Source of the DNA: Candidatus Poribacteria bacterium
GTDB lineage: Bacteria; Poribacteria; WGA-4E; WGA-3G
Assembly (NCBI GenBank): GCA_009845545.1
Contig: VXZK01000090.1
Location: forward strand, 1 to 35,990
Length of the DNA stretch: 35,990 nucleotides
Reading direction: 5' to 3'
Shown: positions 35,762 through 35,990 of the stretch, piece after piece
How positions within the stretch are numbered: position 1 is the stretch's first letter
Layout: each line of letters opens with the position of its first letter
Notes under the pieces: generated by a model
Database searches by the model: none
Told to the model about the DNA's origin: nothing
Seen by the model: the letters and a program-made list of their open reading frames with translations, nothing else
Translations under genes and position numbers: made by a program

Positions 35762-35990
35762 TTACTCAAGAATGCGTTCCATACGTTCACGAATCCACGC
35801 CTTGTGCTCAGGATGTGTGTGAATATAGAAGGTACCCGTCTGGATCGCGTTATAGACATGCTCTGCAACCTCGGCAGGCGACATTCCCGCCTCCATCTCG
35901 GCACGAGTGTTCCGCGAACCGCCAATAACAGGCCTCTCTGGACGTTCATGCTCTACCGGGTTTCGCAATGTGTCTGGACGGTTTCGAGAG
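35762..35990 (-). CDS. Short-chain dehydrogenase/reductase, C-terminal part (cut by window edge)
   Basis: The frame stays open to the right edge of the window, so only the last 75 or so residues are present. The segment MSPAEVAEHVYNAIQTG, then FYIHTHPEHKAWIRERMERIL, is the typical C-terminal helix and strand of classical SDR proteins (SPEEVA, then FYI-THPE pattern). The Rossmann and Ser-Tyr-Lys catalytic parts lie beyond the edge. It is convergent with the endonuclease gene; the 101 bases between them hold nothing I can identify. Confidence 0.75.
   Translation of the reverse strand, partial: SRNRPDTLRNPVEHERPERPVIGGSRNTRAEMEAGMSPAEVAEHVYNAIQTGTFYIHTHPEHKAWIRERMERILE

Overview
The window looks like a chromosomal segment of an uncultured, marine or sponge-associated Gram-negative bacterium, most plausibly a member of Candidatus Poribacteria. 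This is inference from gene content: ECF sigma factors with large C-terminal extensions, cytochrome/cohesin/dockerin mosaics, PhyH-family dioxygenases, several sulfatases, giant HEAT and WD40 proteins, PorV-like proteins and a fused GlyQS. A TonB-dependent receptor, a PorV-like barrel and lipoproteins show a diderm envelope. No rRNA, tRNA, CRISPR array, transposase or prophage module is seen.

Layout. 1-4.1 kb: a large secreted FnIII protein with a type IX-like C-terminal domain, followed by a PorV/PorQ-family protein. 4.2-6.3 kb: a small protein coupled to a retropepsin-like aspartic protease, then a sulfatase. 6.4-9.9 kb: an antitoxin-like HTH protein divergent from a fused alpha-beta glycyl-tRNA synthetase. 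10-17.3 kb: a HEAT-repeat lipoprotein, a NIPSNAP protein, a PhyH-like protein with a changed iron-binding triad, and an exported WD40 protein, with short palindromes in three of the gaps. 17.3-21.3 kb: a galactonate-dehydratase-like enolase-superfamily enzyme divergent from a second sulfatase, then a convergent glycerate kinase. 21.8-27.3 kb: an ECF sigma factor fused through one membrane helix to a glycoside-hydrolase-like domain, overlapping a c-type cytochrome/LRR/cohesin/dockerin protein. 27.3-31.4 kb: a TonB-dependent receptor divergent from a canonical PhyH dioxygenase and an amidohydrolase. 31.4-34.3 kb: an ABC-2 permease, a lipoprotein, and a zinc alcohol dehydrogenase preceded by a 43-codon remnant of a YjjX-type NTPase gene. 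34.4-35.7 kb: an AT-rich DNA methyltransferase overlapping an endonuclease VII-like nuclease. The right edge cuts a short-chain dehydrogenase.

Taken together, much of the segment suggests capture and breakdown of (sulfated) polymers: sulfatases, a sugar-acid dehydratase, glycerate kinase, an outer-membrane receptor, cohesin/dockerin modules and dioxygenases. The most unusual parts are (i) the sigma-TM-glycosidase fusion coupled to the cytochrome-cohesin-dockerin protein, (ii) a family of short palindromes that mostly begin with GTAG, one lying in frame inside glyQS, (iii) a PhyH protein with HxG in place of HxD, and (iv) the methyltransferase/endonuclease VII pair. All functions are read from sequence by eye; no database search was run.
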